Shown here piece by piece: positions 1 through 11,837 of a stretch of DNA of 60,000 nt. Numbering within the stretch: the stretch's first letter is position 1; the number at the start of each line of letters is the position of its first letter. The notes below the pieces were generated by a model that was not told the DNA's origin, searched no databases, and saw only the letters and a program-made list of their open reading frames with translations. The position numbers and the translations under genes were made by a program. Origin of the DNA: Cryptomeria japonica (lineage: Eukaryota; Streptophyta; Pinopsida; Cupressales; Cupressaceae); contig NC_081409.1 in the NCBI RefSeq assembly GCF_030272615.1, positions 205,591,364 to 205,651,363 of the forward strand, read 5' to 3'.

Positions 1-1849
1 CACCACCAGATAGAGGGGGCAGGAGAGATGATCCTGGGGCGGGTCCTTCCAGGGCTCAAACTCCATCGAGGCTAGCTGGCTCCAAGGGAGGGAGTTCATC
101 ATAGCCTTAGAGGGCTCCCTATGTATCAGTGTTGTACCATTTTGTATGATGATGTAGACACCTTCAGGTGATTGTAGCCATATTATTTTGACATCAATGT
201 ATCATTCCACTTGTGATTTTGATATATATATGAGATGATTCATCCTTGCGGCAACTATATGCATGTGTACCAATGTGATGCTTATGATATGGATGCAAAT
301 ATGTACATGATGAAATACAATATTTTTTTGTTCTTTTTCTAGGTTTTATATGTTATGTAAATGCAAATACAAATGTATGAAATACAAATGAATATGATGA
401 TGCAAATAACTATTTACATGATGAGAATGTGAAATATGATAATGTGTTGTGTGCAGGATGTGATGTAATTGTGATATCTATATGAGTGTATGAAATGCTA
501 ACATGTGTTGTGTGCAGGATGTGATGTAATTGTGATATCTATATGAATGTATGAAATGCTAACATGTGATAATGCAGGTGCAAGCTACATGAAATGCAAA
601 TATTTTTGGTGTGTCATTATACCCAGTCATGTGATAGCAGGCTACACGGACTCAAGAAGGATGATGGAGGTCACTCAAGAAAGGGGGATGGAAGATAGAA
701 GATATGGAAGTGAAAGAAATTCATGTGCTATTATCATCATTGAGCTTTATTATGGCAAGTAGGTTATGACAATCGAGGTATATGTTCAACCCAGAAAGTC
801 ATTGTACCCGTTTGCATGGAGATCAAACAGTCGCAAACAAAGAATGCCCTAGTTCACACTAGACTCACAACGTCCTCATATCCTTGGACAAGTCATAGCA
901 TTACTAAGAGACAATCCATAGACAACAAAGAAAAATAGGTGACGATACCCCATCCTTACCTTTCTAGTCAAAGACATCCTGGAGATAAAATCTCTAGTCA
1001 GAGACAACCTAGAAAAGATAAAATACATGTCACCAAAAGATAAAATCAAAAGAAAACCAAGACTCGACACCAACATCCACTATAGTCCTCAAGTTTAGTG
1101 TCTCTTGTCACTTGTATAAGTCTATTTGATTGTGGTCACAATGTTTACTTTCACAAAAGGATAGATAGAACTGAACCATAATTTTGTTTGAATCTATTGA
1201 AAGATTTGATTTGTTGAAGCCTATTGTTGTTGTTGCGTCTCATCTGAAACTGACTGAATCCATGAAATTGATACTTTATTGCGGAGAAGGTGAAACTTTA
1301 TTATGGATTTGCATAGATAGACTGAACAAAACTGGAAGAAATTGTACTCCTTAGAATGTGTGATTCTCTTAGTTCCACCCCATCACTAGACGTGGCATTT
1401 TCCTTAGCCACAGATAGGAGCTAATTTATTATGGATGGAAAGGGGGTGAAAATGAGGGATTATTATGAATGGCTAACCAATCTTAGGTAGATCAATAACA
1501 AACCATGATGGGAATGGGTAAGTTTATTATGAATGGATAGGCTGTGAGTGTGTGCAAAGTGAAGGAGGAAATGGAATCCTAAAGGAGGGAGGAGAAATGT
1601 CTCTACACATGGCATCGGTGACCCGATTTTCACCATGGTACTTGCCCAGGGAGCCACCGAAGTGGTTTTCACCATTGGACGAATTTTTTTCTCTTTACTT
1701 TTTTTTAATTTATTTTTTTAATTTTTTTGTGTCATAAGACGCCTATTTGCCAGGTTTTCACCAAGTAACGATTTTTTCATTTTTATGATTTTTTTTTGTA
1801 TTTTTGGATTTTTTTATTTTTTATTTTTGAATTAGGATATTCTGAAGAG
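1..1849. other. Non-coding repeat flank, probably 3' untranslated part of gypsy element C
   Basis: No convincing coding region is visible. The part from about 1430 to 1849 directly follows the end of the polyprotein remnant of element C (minus strand) and is A/T-rich with T-runs on the plus strand, so it is most simply the 3' untranslated part of C. The origin of positions 1 to about 1400 is unclear. It holds a short tandem duplication and purine-rich stretches such as 1437-1448. No copy of the C LTR is present, so the 3' LTR of C is outside the window or lost. Confidence 0.4.
442..577. repeat. 61-bp tandem duplication
   Basis: A 61-bp unit starting ATGTGTTGTGTGCAGG is present at 442-502 and again at 503-563 with almost no differences, followed by a partial third copy. 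The low divergence suggests a recent slippage or unequal-exchange event in otherwise old sequence. Confidence 0.85.
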
Positions 1850-2497
1850 CTATATGTAAAACCTACGAAGGTGGATATTGTTGATAGGATCCTCAAAAGG
1901 TTCACCCTCTAGGGTTGAGAGTTGATATGCACCGGATCCATAGGTTGTTGTAATAATGTAAGGACCAAGCCAATTTGGTTCGAACTTGCCCTTCTTCTCT
2001 TTGTCTTGCTGATTTCTTGGATTCTCTTTGAGAACTAAATCACCTACCTCAAATGTACAAGGCTTAACCTTATGATTGTAGCTGCATTGTTCCTTAACCA
2101 AATGATGTGTAGCTCGAGTGACTGTCATCCTTGATAAAGGAACTGAGATAGAATTACTAGAGTGTGGACTACACAGGCCCGTATGTGTCGTGTCACCTAA
2201 AGAAGTTTGGGCGTCCCTGATAACAAATTCCTTCGAGGAAGCTTCATTAAAGGTCCATGATGCATCGCCAAAAGGGGATGGATGTGTGGAACAAGTGGAT
2301 GAGGAATTAAGGCTTATGATTGCAAAAAGAAGTGAAAGTAGCATGTCATGATGGAGACTTGGGATCAACAAGTATGCTTTTTTATTGGACATTTTAGAAC
2401 TTTTTCCCCCAATTATTTTTATATTAGGGGAGATCATCTCTTTCTCTTTTTCTTTCATAGGATTTTTATCCTTGACCTTGATTTTTGCAGAGTCCAA
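1850..2497 (-). pseudogene. Element C: pol remnant with integrase C-terminal tail
   Basis: The last 90 or so residues resemble the C-terminal end of Ty3/gypsy integrases: a basic stretch, then FEVGDLVLKENP, a KGKFEPNWLGPY motif and an HLRRFY end. The N-terminal half of this frame is low-complexity linker and has no integrase core. RT, RNase H and the DDE core, which should lie upstream, are absent, so a deletion junction probably lies near 2110-2120. It is on the same strand as, and downstream of, the protease remnant of C at 3080-3414. Confidence 0.75.
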
Positions 2498-2572
2498 TGG
2501 ATTTTGATTTTGATTTGGACTGAAGGACTTCTCTTTAGTTTTGACTTTTAGATTTTTCTTTTCAAAGCTTGA

Positions 2573-2977
2573 TTATTTATCCCTAATGAGTATGGAATTT
2601 TCTGATTCTTGTTGATCTAAGTTTGGGAGAGGAGTGGAAATGGAAGGAGTGGATGAAATGGTAAAGCTATTTGAGTTCTCAAGAGGGTTGGTGATACATT
2701 CAATAGATTCTTTGTTGGAACCACTCTTAGGACTATTGATATCAAGAGATGCTTGCACCACTAGAGGAGATTTGCATTCAGACTTAGTAGCCACAACACT
2801 AGGTGGTTCACACCCAATTCCTTGACATTGCAAATTGTTTATAGTTTGTTCTTGTTGACTAAATGTCTTAGGAGATAGTGGGACTTGATCAACATGAAAG
2901 ATATACTCACCACATCCCATGTCTTTAATCTTGAAATTTTCTTTGATCTCTACTTGTTTTGATGTAGAAGCTTTCAA
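2573..2977 (-). pseudogene. Element C: protease-RT linker remnant
   Basis: An open stretch of 134 codons rich in Ser, Gln, Asn and Lys, with no recognised domain. It lies between the protease of C and the integrase tail on the same strand, where gypsy polyproteins have a variable linker. It is read as polyprotein because of position and strand, not because of a motif. Confidence 0.5.
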
Positions 2978-3079
2978 GGATTCAAGATCGACATATGCTG
3001 ATGAAGGAACAACTTCTCAATTGATTGGGATTGTTATTTTTGATCTAGGTCACATATTGTTGCAATATATGAATGGCTT

Positions 3080-3409
3080 TCAATTATCTTTGATGGTCAC
3101 TTCAACTCCATTGTGTGGAAACTTGATACATTGATGATATGTTGAGGGAATAGCTCTCATTTCATGAATTTATGGACGTCCTAGCAATATGTTGTATGTG
3201 AGATCGAGGTCTAGGACTTGAAAAACCACATCCTTGTAGCTGGCCCTACTCTAAGAGGTAAGGTGACTGTGCCTTTGGATGAATGCTCTTCATCATCATA
3301 TGCCTTGATGGTAATTTTGTTTGTAGCATTCACAACTTTATTTGAATATCCCAATTGTATTATTGTGTTCAAAGTACATATATTAAGAACAACTCCTCCA
3401 TCTATCAAG
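3080..3409 (-). pseudogene. Element C: C-terminal part of aspartic protease, split by element A
   Basis: Reading away from element A on the minus strand, the frame begins with a VLIDGG active-site motif followed by LNICTL. It later reaches LDLTYNILLGRP followed by an IHEM sequence, the flap-to-C-terminal pattern of retroviral-like aspartic proteases. A Trp position after LLGRP is a stop. The upstream half of the same protein lies at 29960-30226, on the far side of element A. The 5-bp duplication ACACG (3410-3414 and 29955-29959) marks the insertion. Confidence 0.8.
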
Positions 3410-3414
3410 ACACG
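3410..3414. repeat. Target-site duplication of element A (left copy)
   Basis: ACACG immediately precedes the TG of the LTR end and is repeated at 29955-29959 immediately after the CA of the other LTR. Confidence 0.93.
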
Positions 3415-5386
3415 TGTTGGGTCTCAAATCAATAGATTGGATAGGTTCTAAGGAAATGCCAACTTCTATGCTCAAACCTTCGGATTGAATTGGCCAACTT
3501 ATAGAGTGAACCTATTTGGTTACTAACTCTCTCACTTTAGGCTCTGCAGAACCTAGGTGGGTATACCTACTCACTAGTTGTTCCTTCAACTAATGTTTTT
3601 TATAGCAGATTTAGTGTCTTGATCTAACTTCCTCCTATCTTAGAATGGCATAAGCTCCTAGGATGGAGATATAGCAGATGAGTTCAAGATTGTTGTTGTA
3701 GAAGCTATTTGATCTTTATTCTAGAATTCCTACTCAACTACTCCTATTACTTTTAATGTGAAAGTATGAATTGATGAGTTGTATTTTATAGATGACCAGT
3801 GCCTTTCTTTGGTATTTGGGCTACAAAGTCTTTATATCTCTTTAGGACTTATTATGTAAACTTATGAGACATATTTTAAACCCACCCCCTCTCGATGAGT
3901 ATGTCAGTTACTATTTCTTATGAGCTCTACTTCAATGTCTATATTGTAAACCGCCTGAATGAATTTAACTCTAACCTTAAGAGACCATCCAAGGAAGAAA
4001 TACAAGGAACAATTACAATTCGCAAGTAAATATTTTTAATCCAAATCTACAATATGATACACATAATTTTACTGGAAGAACACAAATAACCTTATCTCCT
4101 TTAGATAATATCATAAGCAATTGCCTGCAGAAAAATGCAGTAATTTGCAACACATATGCAAAGGAAAAATAATTGATTATATTATATATATTCACCAAAA
4201 TAGTACAGTGGTAAGCCTGAGGCTATAATCTACTTCTTTCTGTAATTATTATCCATATTACAAAAGCTCCCTCCTTTATATGAGAGTATACATCATCACC
4301 AAGCATTGTGGCTTTTCAACATATAACCGTTAACTAACAATTTTGTTTCGAACATTACTTCGACTAGGTATTCTCTCCCTTCATCGAAATGTTGCATTCA
4401 GTCATTATGGTTATCTCCTCATCGATACCTATTTGATATCCATCAGGTTTTTATGTCGAAGAAACCTTGGGCTTCAGTGACCTCCTTTATTTTTCCACTG
4501 AAATACCTCTTCCATCGATATCACTATGCCCCGTCGATGAATGGATCTATTGTCTCATCGAAGCCTTTCTTTATCCTCTCTTGTCATCTTCTACCAATAA
4601 AGTTGTATTGGCGAAACAACACATATCAGAGACATGCCTTTTAGCCTCCTCAAAACCTATTTCCTCATCGATATATATCTGGTGTCCATCAGGTTTCATG
4701 TCGAAGAAACCTTGGGCTTCGATAACTTCCTTTATCCTTCCATCGAAACACTTTTTCTATCGACATCACTACACTCCTTCGATGAATGGGTCTATTGTTT
4801 CATCGAGGCCGTCTTTCTTTTGATGATTTGCTTCCACTATCATCTTTCATCGATGAGCTCATTAGTAATCTTCCTCGATAAAGTTGCATCGGTAAAACCA
4901 CACATATCGGTAACATGCCCTTTAGCCTCCTCGAAACTCATATTCTTATCGATATCTTTTATCGATGTAGCTTCCTTCTGTTTGATCGATATCATCCTTT
5001 TGATAAGAATGCTTCTTTTGGTAAGTTTCCTTCATGTTGCGCCAATGGTATTATTCCCTCGGAAGCCTTTTCCCATCGATGAAAACTGTCTCTGCTTTCT
5101 TCGATATCCTCTTTCGATGGAATCATTGCTTTCGATGAGTCCCTTTTAGAGTTCATTGGTGTTCCCTTTCCTTCAATACCCTTTTTATATTGATGAGACA
5201 TCACTGGGTCTCATCGATACTATTTGAATTTTGGATATTTCGATAGAATGCTATTAAACTTGTTTGATAACTTATGGGTTATTAAGGTATCAATGAAAAT
5301 GATGATTTCTTCCAAAGATAGATGACTTCTATGATTTAATTTCTCAAATCAAGATATTTTACTTAATTCAGATTTGATGCTCAACA
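3415..5386 (-). repeat. Element A 3' LTR (1972 bp)
   Basis: On the plus strand it begins TGTTGGGTCTC and ends GATGCTCAACA. It matches 12067-12541 and then 26827-29954 except for scattered substitutions, a roughly 38-bp AT-repeat indel, and a 1594-bp segment present only in the other copy. It contains many copies of an ATCGAT-like motif between about 4400 and 5230, and a roughly 245-bp internal duplication (starting near 4440 and 4685). No coding region is supported. Confidence 0.92.
4440..4925. repeat. Imperfect roughly 245-bp tandem duplication inside the LTR of A
   Basis: Both copies begin with CCATCAGGTTT and continue through GAAACCTTGGGCTTC and a region with several TCGATGAATGG-like words. 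They start near 4440 and 4685. The same duplication is present in the other LTR (about 29010 and 29255), so it predates the insertion of A. Confidence 0.75.
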
Positions 5387-5543
5387 GTGGCTCTAACTAG
5401 AGATGGGGGTATGCTACGGATACCTTCAAGAATCTAGACTCTCTGGTTTATGTAAGGGAAAGGAGATTTGAAGAAAATGTGGCTTTTTTACAATGGCAGC
5501 GAGACCTAAACTATTGTACATGAGGATGGTTCCCCCTTTCCCT
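5387..5543 (-). other. Element A 3' untranslated region with polypurine tract
   Basis: The stretch between the pol stop and the 3' LTR. On the coding strand a polypurine run (AAAGGGAAAGGGGGAA) lies at about 5530-5546 and overlaps the pol stop. It is about 140 bp away from the LTR, so it is not the canonical LTR-adjacent tract. No clear polypurine tract touches the LTR itself. Confidence 0.55.
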
Positions 5544-6836
5544 TTAGGAAAATAATTTTTTTAAGAATTGTCTGTGTACTGGCAGTTCTTGGACTTCTCT
5601 TGTAACATTTTGGAGAAAATAGGAATCCTCTCCTACTCTATCCATAATCTTATAAGGTCCAAGCCATAAAGCTTCAAACTTACCGTGTTTACCTTTATCT
5701 TGACTCCTGGCATTCCACACCAAAACCAAATCACCAATTTGAAATTTCCTATTTGTTGTTCATTTGTCATACAACCTTTTCATTTAATTCTGGATTTTAT
5801 TGTTTTGTTCTTGAGCTTCTGCCCTGACTTCATCGAGCTCTATCAACTGCATCAGCCTTTCTTGTAAAGGGTCATCAATCTCTATCCCTTCTTGTGTTAT
5901 GAATCTATATACCGGTAAGAGGTTATCCAAAGGGAGTCTAGCCCTTTTACCATAGACCAGTTGATATGGATATTTCCCTATAGATTTTTTTACTATCAGT
6001 CTATCTGCCCATAATGCTAAATTCAATTTTGAATCCCATGCCTTCTTATTTTGTCCTAACATCTTTTTGATGATTTTTAGGATATTTTTGTTACTTGACT
6101 CAACTTGCCCATTACCTTGAGGGTGATATGGGGATGAATGAGATATTATAATGCCATAATCCCTGCATAAAGCATTGTATTCTTCAGACCTAAAGGCCAT
6201 GTCGTTATTAGAGATGATCCTTGTAGGAACAACAAATCTAGTGATGATATTTTCCAGTATGAATCTTATCACCACCTTACTGGTAGCCTATTTAGTAGGT
6301 ATTTCTTCCACCCATTTGGTAAAGTAATATGTGGTAACCAAGATCCATCTATGTCTCCCACTCGATTTCTCTGATATTTCTCCTATAAAGTCTATTCCCC
6401 ACTGTTGAAATGGTTCTTCAACTTGCATTGGTCTTAGTGGGAGTGATCCTTGATATTTCATTTTGCCCGAAAATTTTTGACAAGCCTCACACTTCCTAAC
6501 ATAAGCATAAGAATCATTGAAGACTCGTGGCCAAAAATAGCCAGCTCTCAATATCTTGTGTGCAGTAGTTTTGGCTAAGAAATGACCACTGCAAACCCCT
6601 TCATGCATCTCTTGTAGGATTTTCTCTGTTTGATGTTCATCCAGGCATAACAATAATATCCCATCCCTATTCTTCCAATACAAATCTCCATTGATGATCA
6701 CATATCTTGCGGATTTTAATTTCAGTGTTCTCTTTTGATTATCAGTCATATCATCTAGACATTTTATGTGTTTTAGATAGTACATGATGTCTGCATACCA
6801 AGTTGTATTTTCAATATTGAAGCTGGCTTCATCCAT
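5544..6836 (-). pseudogene. Element A: integrase
   Basis: The integrase inserts the cDNA into the host genome. In order on the minus strand, an HHCC zinc domain (HEG..., H in TTAHKI, CEACQ) is followed by the first catalytic Asp in GIDFIGE. The second motif reads SNNDMAF, where family members have a D-N-G word, so the second catalytic Asp appears as Asn. The Glu motif is intact in GNGQVESSN. The C-terminal barrel has GDLVLVWNA and WLGPYKI. In-frame stops are at 6288-6290 (TAG) and 5784-5786 (TAA), with the final TAA at 5544-5546. A TAG at 6852-6854 separates it from RT, in the same frame. It would be inactive even without the stops. Confidence 0.88.
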
Positions 6837-6851
6837 GCCAACCTCATTTAC

Positions 6852-8210
6852 CTAAAATTCTTCAAACTCTGCTCCTGCCATAAGTTTAGCTAGTCCCTGG
6901 CATTTGATAAAGTGGGAAATTTTGAGCTCAATATTGAATTCTTGAATCTGATTGATCCATTTGCACCTTCTCCCTGTGACCTCAGTGTGCCTGAATATGT
7001 CTTTTACCACTGCATTAAGAACATTTGCTATGACTTCTGCACCTACCAAATATGGTCTGAATTGTTTTACTACTTTTACCAGGGCATAAGCTTGCTTTTC
7101 ATTTAGGTCATATTTAATTTCAGATGAATTCAATGACTTACTGAAATATGCAATAAGTTGTTCATAATTATCCTGGTTCTTTTGTAGCAAGACTAACGCT
7201 ACTGTATGGCATGATGCAAATGAAAAAACCAAGAAGGGTTTATCAAAATCTAGGGATATCAATACTGGTGCCTCATATATTGCCCTCTTTATGTTTATAA
7301 ATGCATCTAGTGCCTCTGCATCCCAGTCAATTCTAGCTTCCTTTTTCAACATCCTCACTATAGGTTTTATGATATTTGCAAAATTAAGGATGAACCTCTT
7401 GAAAAAATTGATTTGTCCCAAAAATGATTGAATAGCTTTGACAGTCTTTGGGATAAGCACTTCATTTATTGCAGCTACTCTTTCGGGGTCAATTTTCACC
7501 CCTTCCTTGGATACTATGTGTCCCAAGAGCTTCCTTTCTTTAATTGCGAAGTGACATTTCTTCGGATTGAGGGAAATTCCATATTCTAGGGCTTTCTTGA
7601 ATATCTTCTCAAGGTGACCGCAATGGTCTTCAGCCCTTTTTGAATAGGCTATTAAATCATCTTGATACACTACCATGATTACATCAATTAGTTCAGCAAA
7701 CGCTACATCCATTGCCCTCTGAAATATTGCTCCTGCATTTGTTAATCCAAATGGCATTCTTGCATACACATATGTGCCCCATGGTGTTGTGAAAGTTGTC
7801 TTATATTGTTCAGCTTCTTTCACTTTCACCTGATTATACCCCGAGAATCCATCCATCATGGATAATAAATCACATCTAGTTACTTTCAGCAACATATTAT
7901 CCATGTTTGACAAATAATAATTATCTTTTAATGATGATAAGTTCAGATTTTCGAAGTCCACACATAGTCTTATGTCCCCATTTTTCTTTCTGATAGGCAC
8001 CAGGTTTGAAACCCAATTAGAATATCTACAAGGTTTGATTATCCCTGCATCTTTCATCTTTATTATTTCCTCTTTCATTTTAGGTAACAAAGTCGGATTT
8101 ATAGGTCTTTGTTTTTGTCTGAATGGTTTAGCATCATGTTTGAGAGGTATCTCATGTTGGAAAAGATCTTCATTGTAAGCTTTGAGGTCATCATAAGACC
8201 ATGCAAACAC
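6852..8210 (-). pseudogene. Element A: reverse transcriptase with degenerate Ty3-type RNase H
   Basis: RT copies the element RNA into DNA. Visible RT motifs are the KKNGDIRLCVDFENLN region, MPFGLTNAGAIFQ and the catalytic YQDDLIAYS. Residues from about 290 are the usual C-terminal Ty3 RNase H fold. Its first catalytic Asp is missing (FSFASC where TDAS is usual), TDHKAL is replaced by a sequence without that Asp, and the final Asp motif near the end (CQGLAKLMAGA) is lost. The frame is open apart from the flanking in-frame TAGs at 8241-8243 and 6852-6854. Confidence 0.9.
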
Positions 8211-8240
8211 ATGCTTATATTTTCTGAGTAACCTTACTAA

Positions 8241-9986
8241 CTATTGCTTCATTTCAGGGGTCAATTTATTACCAATAAAAACATGCCTTGGTGATTCTTT
8301 GCTTCCCAAATCAATCTGCTCAACATTAGTCTCTTTGACTAAGGCTCCTTTGATCTCGACTTTGTCCTGTATGTTGAAAGCTCTTTCTAATGCGACTAAT
8401 CCTCTAAGTATTTTATTAGATTTTAACTGTATGATTTCTTGTCCCAACAAAGTCTCCTTCCCATTTTTCATCTCTAGAAAGTTATTAAAATTGATAGCTT
8501 GTGCTTGGTAGTGATCTACACAGTGCAAAAACTTTAACAAATCGTTGTCATCATGAAAAATTTGCCAGTTGTACAAATTATCCGAAATAGAAGGCCTGAC
8601 TTTTATTTCCATTTTTGAGACTCCATTCAGTGTTATGTCATTCTCTTTCAAAGCAACATTGGCCAAGAAGTCAGCCATGATGTTCTTTGATCTGTCAATC
8701 CATTTTATTTGGAAAGCATCAAATAGTTCTATGGTATCCCATACAACATCCCTGTATTGTTTCAACCTGAGATGTTTGGAGGCATATTTTTGTTTGATTT
8801 GAGATATTACTAGTTTTGAGTCTCCAAAGACACTGAGAAATTTGATTCCATGCTTGGTAGCCACATTTAGTCCAATGAGTAAAGCTTCGTATTCTGCAAT
8901 ATTATTTGTACACTCAAACATTAGTTTAAAAGAATATTTGAACGTCTCTCCATCTGATGAAATAAATACGATCCTAGCCCCACTTCCTTCCTTGCTACAT
9001 GATCCATCAAAGTACATCTTCCATACTTGATCTTTACTCTCCTTGACTGTAGACTCTATCGAGGTCAATCCTCTCAATTTTGTTTTCATCAACTTTACTT
9101 TGAAGTTGTCCATATCTAACTGGATGAAACATACCGAATCAATAGGTTTCACCTCCTTGATGATGTATTCAGAGTGAGGTTCTCTCACAATCCTTACCTC
9201 CTGTCTATTTACTGGTATAGTAGCATATGATAAGTCTGGTTGGATATGGCCTCCTATCAGGTTCGACCATTGTTTTGACAATAACATACCATAGTTAGGA
9301 GGGACATCAACCACAGTGATGTCCGTTTTATAAGATGCTTCTGGACATGCTGCCAATTTGAATTCAACATCCTTCATGACACCAACCACTAGGACGAAAT
9401 GGTTATCCATGGCATAACATTTACCAAAATTTGTGTCCATTGACATTCCAAGTTCTTTCATGACTCCTACTGGCATTACATTTATAGCAGCTCCTGAGTC
9501 AATCATGCAATTTTTTATCATTTTGTTATTGATCATCAGGGTTAAATAAAATGGGTCTACTTGAGAGGGATTTTTTGTTATTGTTGACCCCAAATATATG
9601 GTTGGAACAAGGTTATCATTATTTTGGCTATTTTGTTTATGTTCTTTGGTCTCTGCCTTAGATACACCATTGATCACCTTCAAGGTTTTTTCTCAATATT
9701 TTGGGAACTTCGTCATCTCAAGTAGTGGGATAGAGACTTTCATCTCTGTCAAGGTGTTGGCAATATCAAATGATGTTGTAGTAGGTAGTACTAAAGTGTC
9801 CATCATCCCATCCTTATCACCCTTTTGCATCCTAGAAACTTGCAACTCCTTTTCCTTAATTAACTTTGTGTTTTCACCCTGGGTTCTACTTGGCTTGGTT
9901 ATCGGTTTAGATGTTTTATTAATCTCCTTTATGAACATGCATGATGGTTTGCCTTGTTCAGGGTTTATATTTTTGTTTCTTAGCAT
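8241..9986 (-). pseudogene. Element A: aspartic protease plus archaeal-like RNase H (upstream of RT)
   Basis: The frame contains two enzymes. The protease has the active site CMIDSGAAINV and downstream NYGMLLSKQW. At about 8650-9020 comes a type I RNase H of the archaeal/plant kind, with YFDGSCSKEGSGA (first Asp), NNIAEYEALLIGL (Glu), VFGDSKLVISQI (Asp) and NIMADFLANVA (last Asp). All four catalytic positions are present. This domain would remove RNA from the RNA/DNA hybrid. It lies before RT, whereas the extra RNase H of Tat elements normally follows the RT-RNase H block. A TGA at 9693-9695 and a TAG at 8241-8243 interrupt the otherwise continuous frame. Confidence 0.88.
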
Positions 9987-10106
9987 ATAAGTCCTTTTGT
10001 CTTGTTCAACAATAGCTGTAGTAATCCTCTCTCATTCTTCTTTAGTAGGGATCCTCAGCCTGACTTTATCTTCCTCATCTGAGAATACTTGTTACATACA
10101 GCATTG

Positions 10107-11837
10107 CTAATTAATCCGCCTAGAATTTACATCATTTCCTTCACTCCCCTCAGATGAGTCACAGTCCTCAAAGGATAGTAAGTTTATCACATGATCATCT
10201 GCATATTCTTCACATTCTTCCTCTCTTCCCTGCAACTTCATTGCCACTGCACACTGGTAAGGAGAATGAGGCATATCACATGCTAAGCACCACATATCTT
10301 CATCAACCACCTAGTTCACCACTTTTCTCAAAGGATCTGGTATTTGGTTACCTTCTTTTAGGTTCTTGTCCACTAGTTTTCTGTCTTTCCATGCGGTATT
10401 ATAAGGCATATCATGCAATCTGGGCCTATCATGGTGATAAAACTGTTGTTTCTCTGTTTTATTCACTCTGGCAGACAAATCCTTGAGAACATTCAACACC
10501 TTGTCCGACTTGTCATCGTCCTTTGTTTGTTTAGGGGACTTTGGATTGAACAACCTTGAATCCTCCCTTCTTCTTATAGTTCTAGCTGCTTTTCTATTAT
10601 TCTCTATAGTTATGGCCGCTTTCATGACTCCTTGAAGGGTTGTAGGATTCTTTGTCCTGAGCTCATAGTTTGTTTTACTGTCAAAAGCATTCATGTAGTA
10701 CAAAATGCTAACTTCAAGAACCAGTTTTATTCTATTAGGGATTTTATTCATAACTCTATTAAATCTCTTATTGAAATCGGCCACTGCTTCATTTGTATCC
10801 TTCTTGATGCTTATGATCTCATGTAAGGCAAACTCTGGGCTATTGTGGTCTTCGTATTGTTCAAGAAAAAGTCTTTTGAATTCTGTAAGGCTATTTACTA
10901 AAATATCTGGCAGTGCTTTGAACCAATCTTGGGCGTCCTCTATCAATGACTGCATGAACAACTTCATCTTGACATCCTCAGGGAGACATAAATCCTCCAT
11001 AACTATGTCAAAATCTTTGCAATGTGCTTCCCTTGAGATGGCATTACTCCCAGTGAACTTTGGTATTGCAGTCCTAATTTCATTAGGGATAGGATGAGGA
11101 TGCCCCATCATCCCTGAAAAGTCAAACTGCCTGATGCGTTCTGTATTCATCAACCCATATCCACCTTGGAAATAATTTGGTCTCATATTACTATTACTAG
11201 GATGAAATTGGTTTTGATATGTAAAGGCATTGAATTGGTTATGGTGATATTTAGGAGGTAAATTGGGGCATGGGAAGTTGTTTAAATGATTGTGTGGCTG
11301 TTCAGGAGGTATATTATTATGTGGAAAGTCATTTAGCCTAGGATCATATACAGGGTTTTCAGACACCTTGTAAGTATTGTTTTTTGCATTGGCTTTATCT
11401 GTATTGCTTCTCCTTCTATTTGATCCTTGGGCTTCCTGTTCACACCTCGCCCTGTATCTCTCCAAGTCATGATCAATATCATATTCATTGACATTTATAC
11501 CCAATCTAGCACATGATTTTATACATTCTTGTACTCTTCCATCATCTTTCATTTCAATTGTTGCTTCCATCATTTGTTTCATCAAGTCTCCCATACGGTC
11601 TGATGCATCCACCTTGCTTGAGCCTGAGGAACTTGAAGCTCCTATCCTTGAATTTGGACGGTGATTCTCAAAGCTAGGAGGGAATTTCCCTTTCCGCGCT
11701 CTATCCACAACTACCAAGTCGTCATCTCTAGGGTATGTAGGAACTATATAATTATGTTTACTTAAGGCTAGATGTGAATGGTTTTCAGAATAGTACTGAT
11801 TATACTTCCCATTTATGAAGTCATTTTTAGATTCCAT
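10107..11837 (-). pseudogene. Element A: Gag
   Basis: Gag forms the particle that packages the element RNA. The 508 codons from 11837 contain an N-terminal Ser/Asn-rich part, then a retrotransposon-gag region with AIPKFTGSN and DAQDWFKALP, followed by FKRLFLEQYEDH. A TAG at 10311-10313 is followed in the same frame by 67 more codons carrying a CLACDMPHSPYQC zinc-binding motif. The stop therefore separates the nucleocapsid-like finger and is probably a mutated sense codon. Further in-frame stops (TAG 10107-10109, TAA 10092-10094, TGA 10032-10034) lie before the protease. The start is the first Met after the leader, about 230 bp from the LTR. Confidence 0.88.

Noticed and set aside
3851-5386. 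A separate solo LTR starting TGTAAACTTATG
   Set aside because: The apparent border at 3851 is only the site where transposon B interrupts the other LTR. Flanks without a TSD and collinearity with 3415-3850 show a single 1972-bp LTR.
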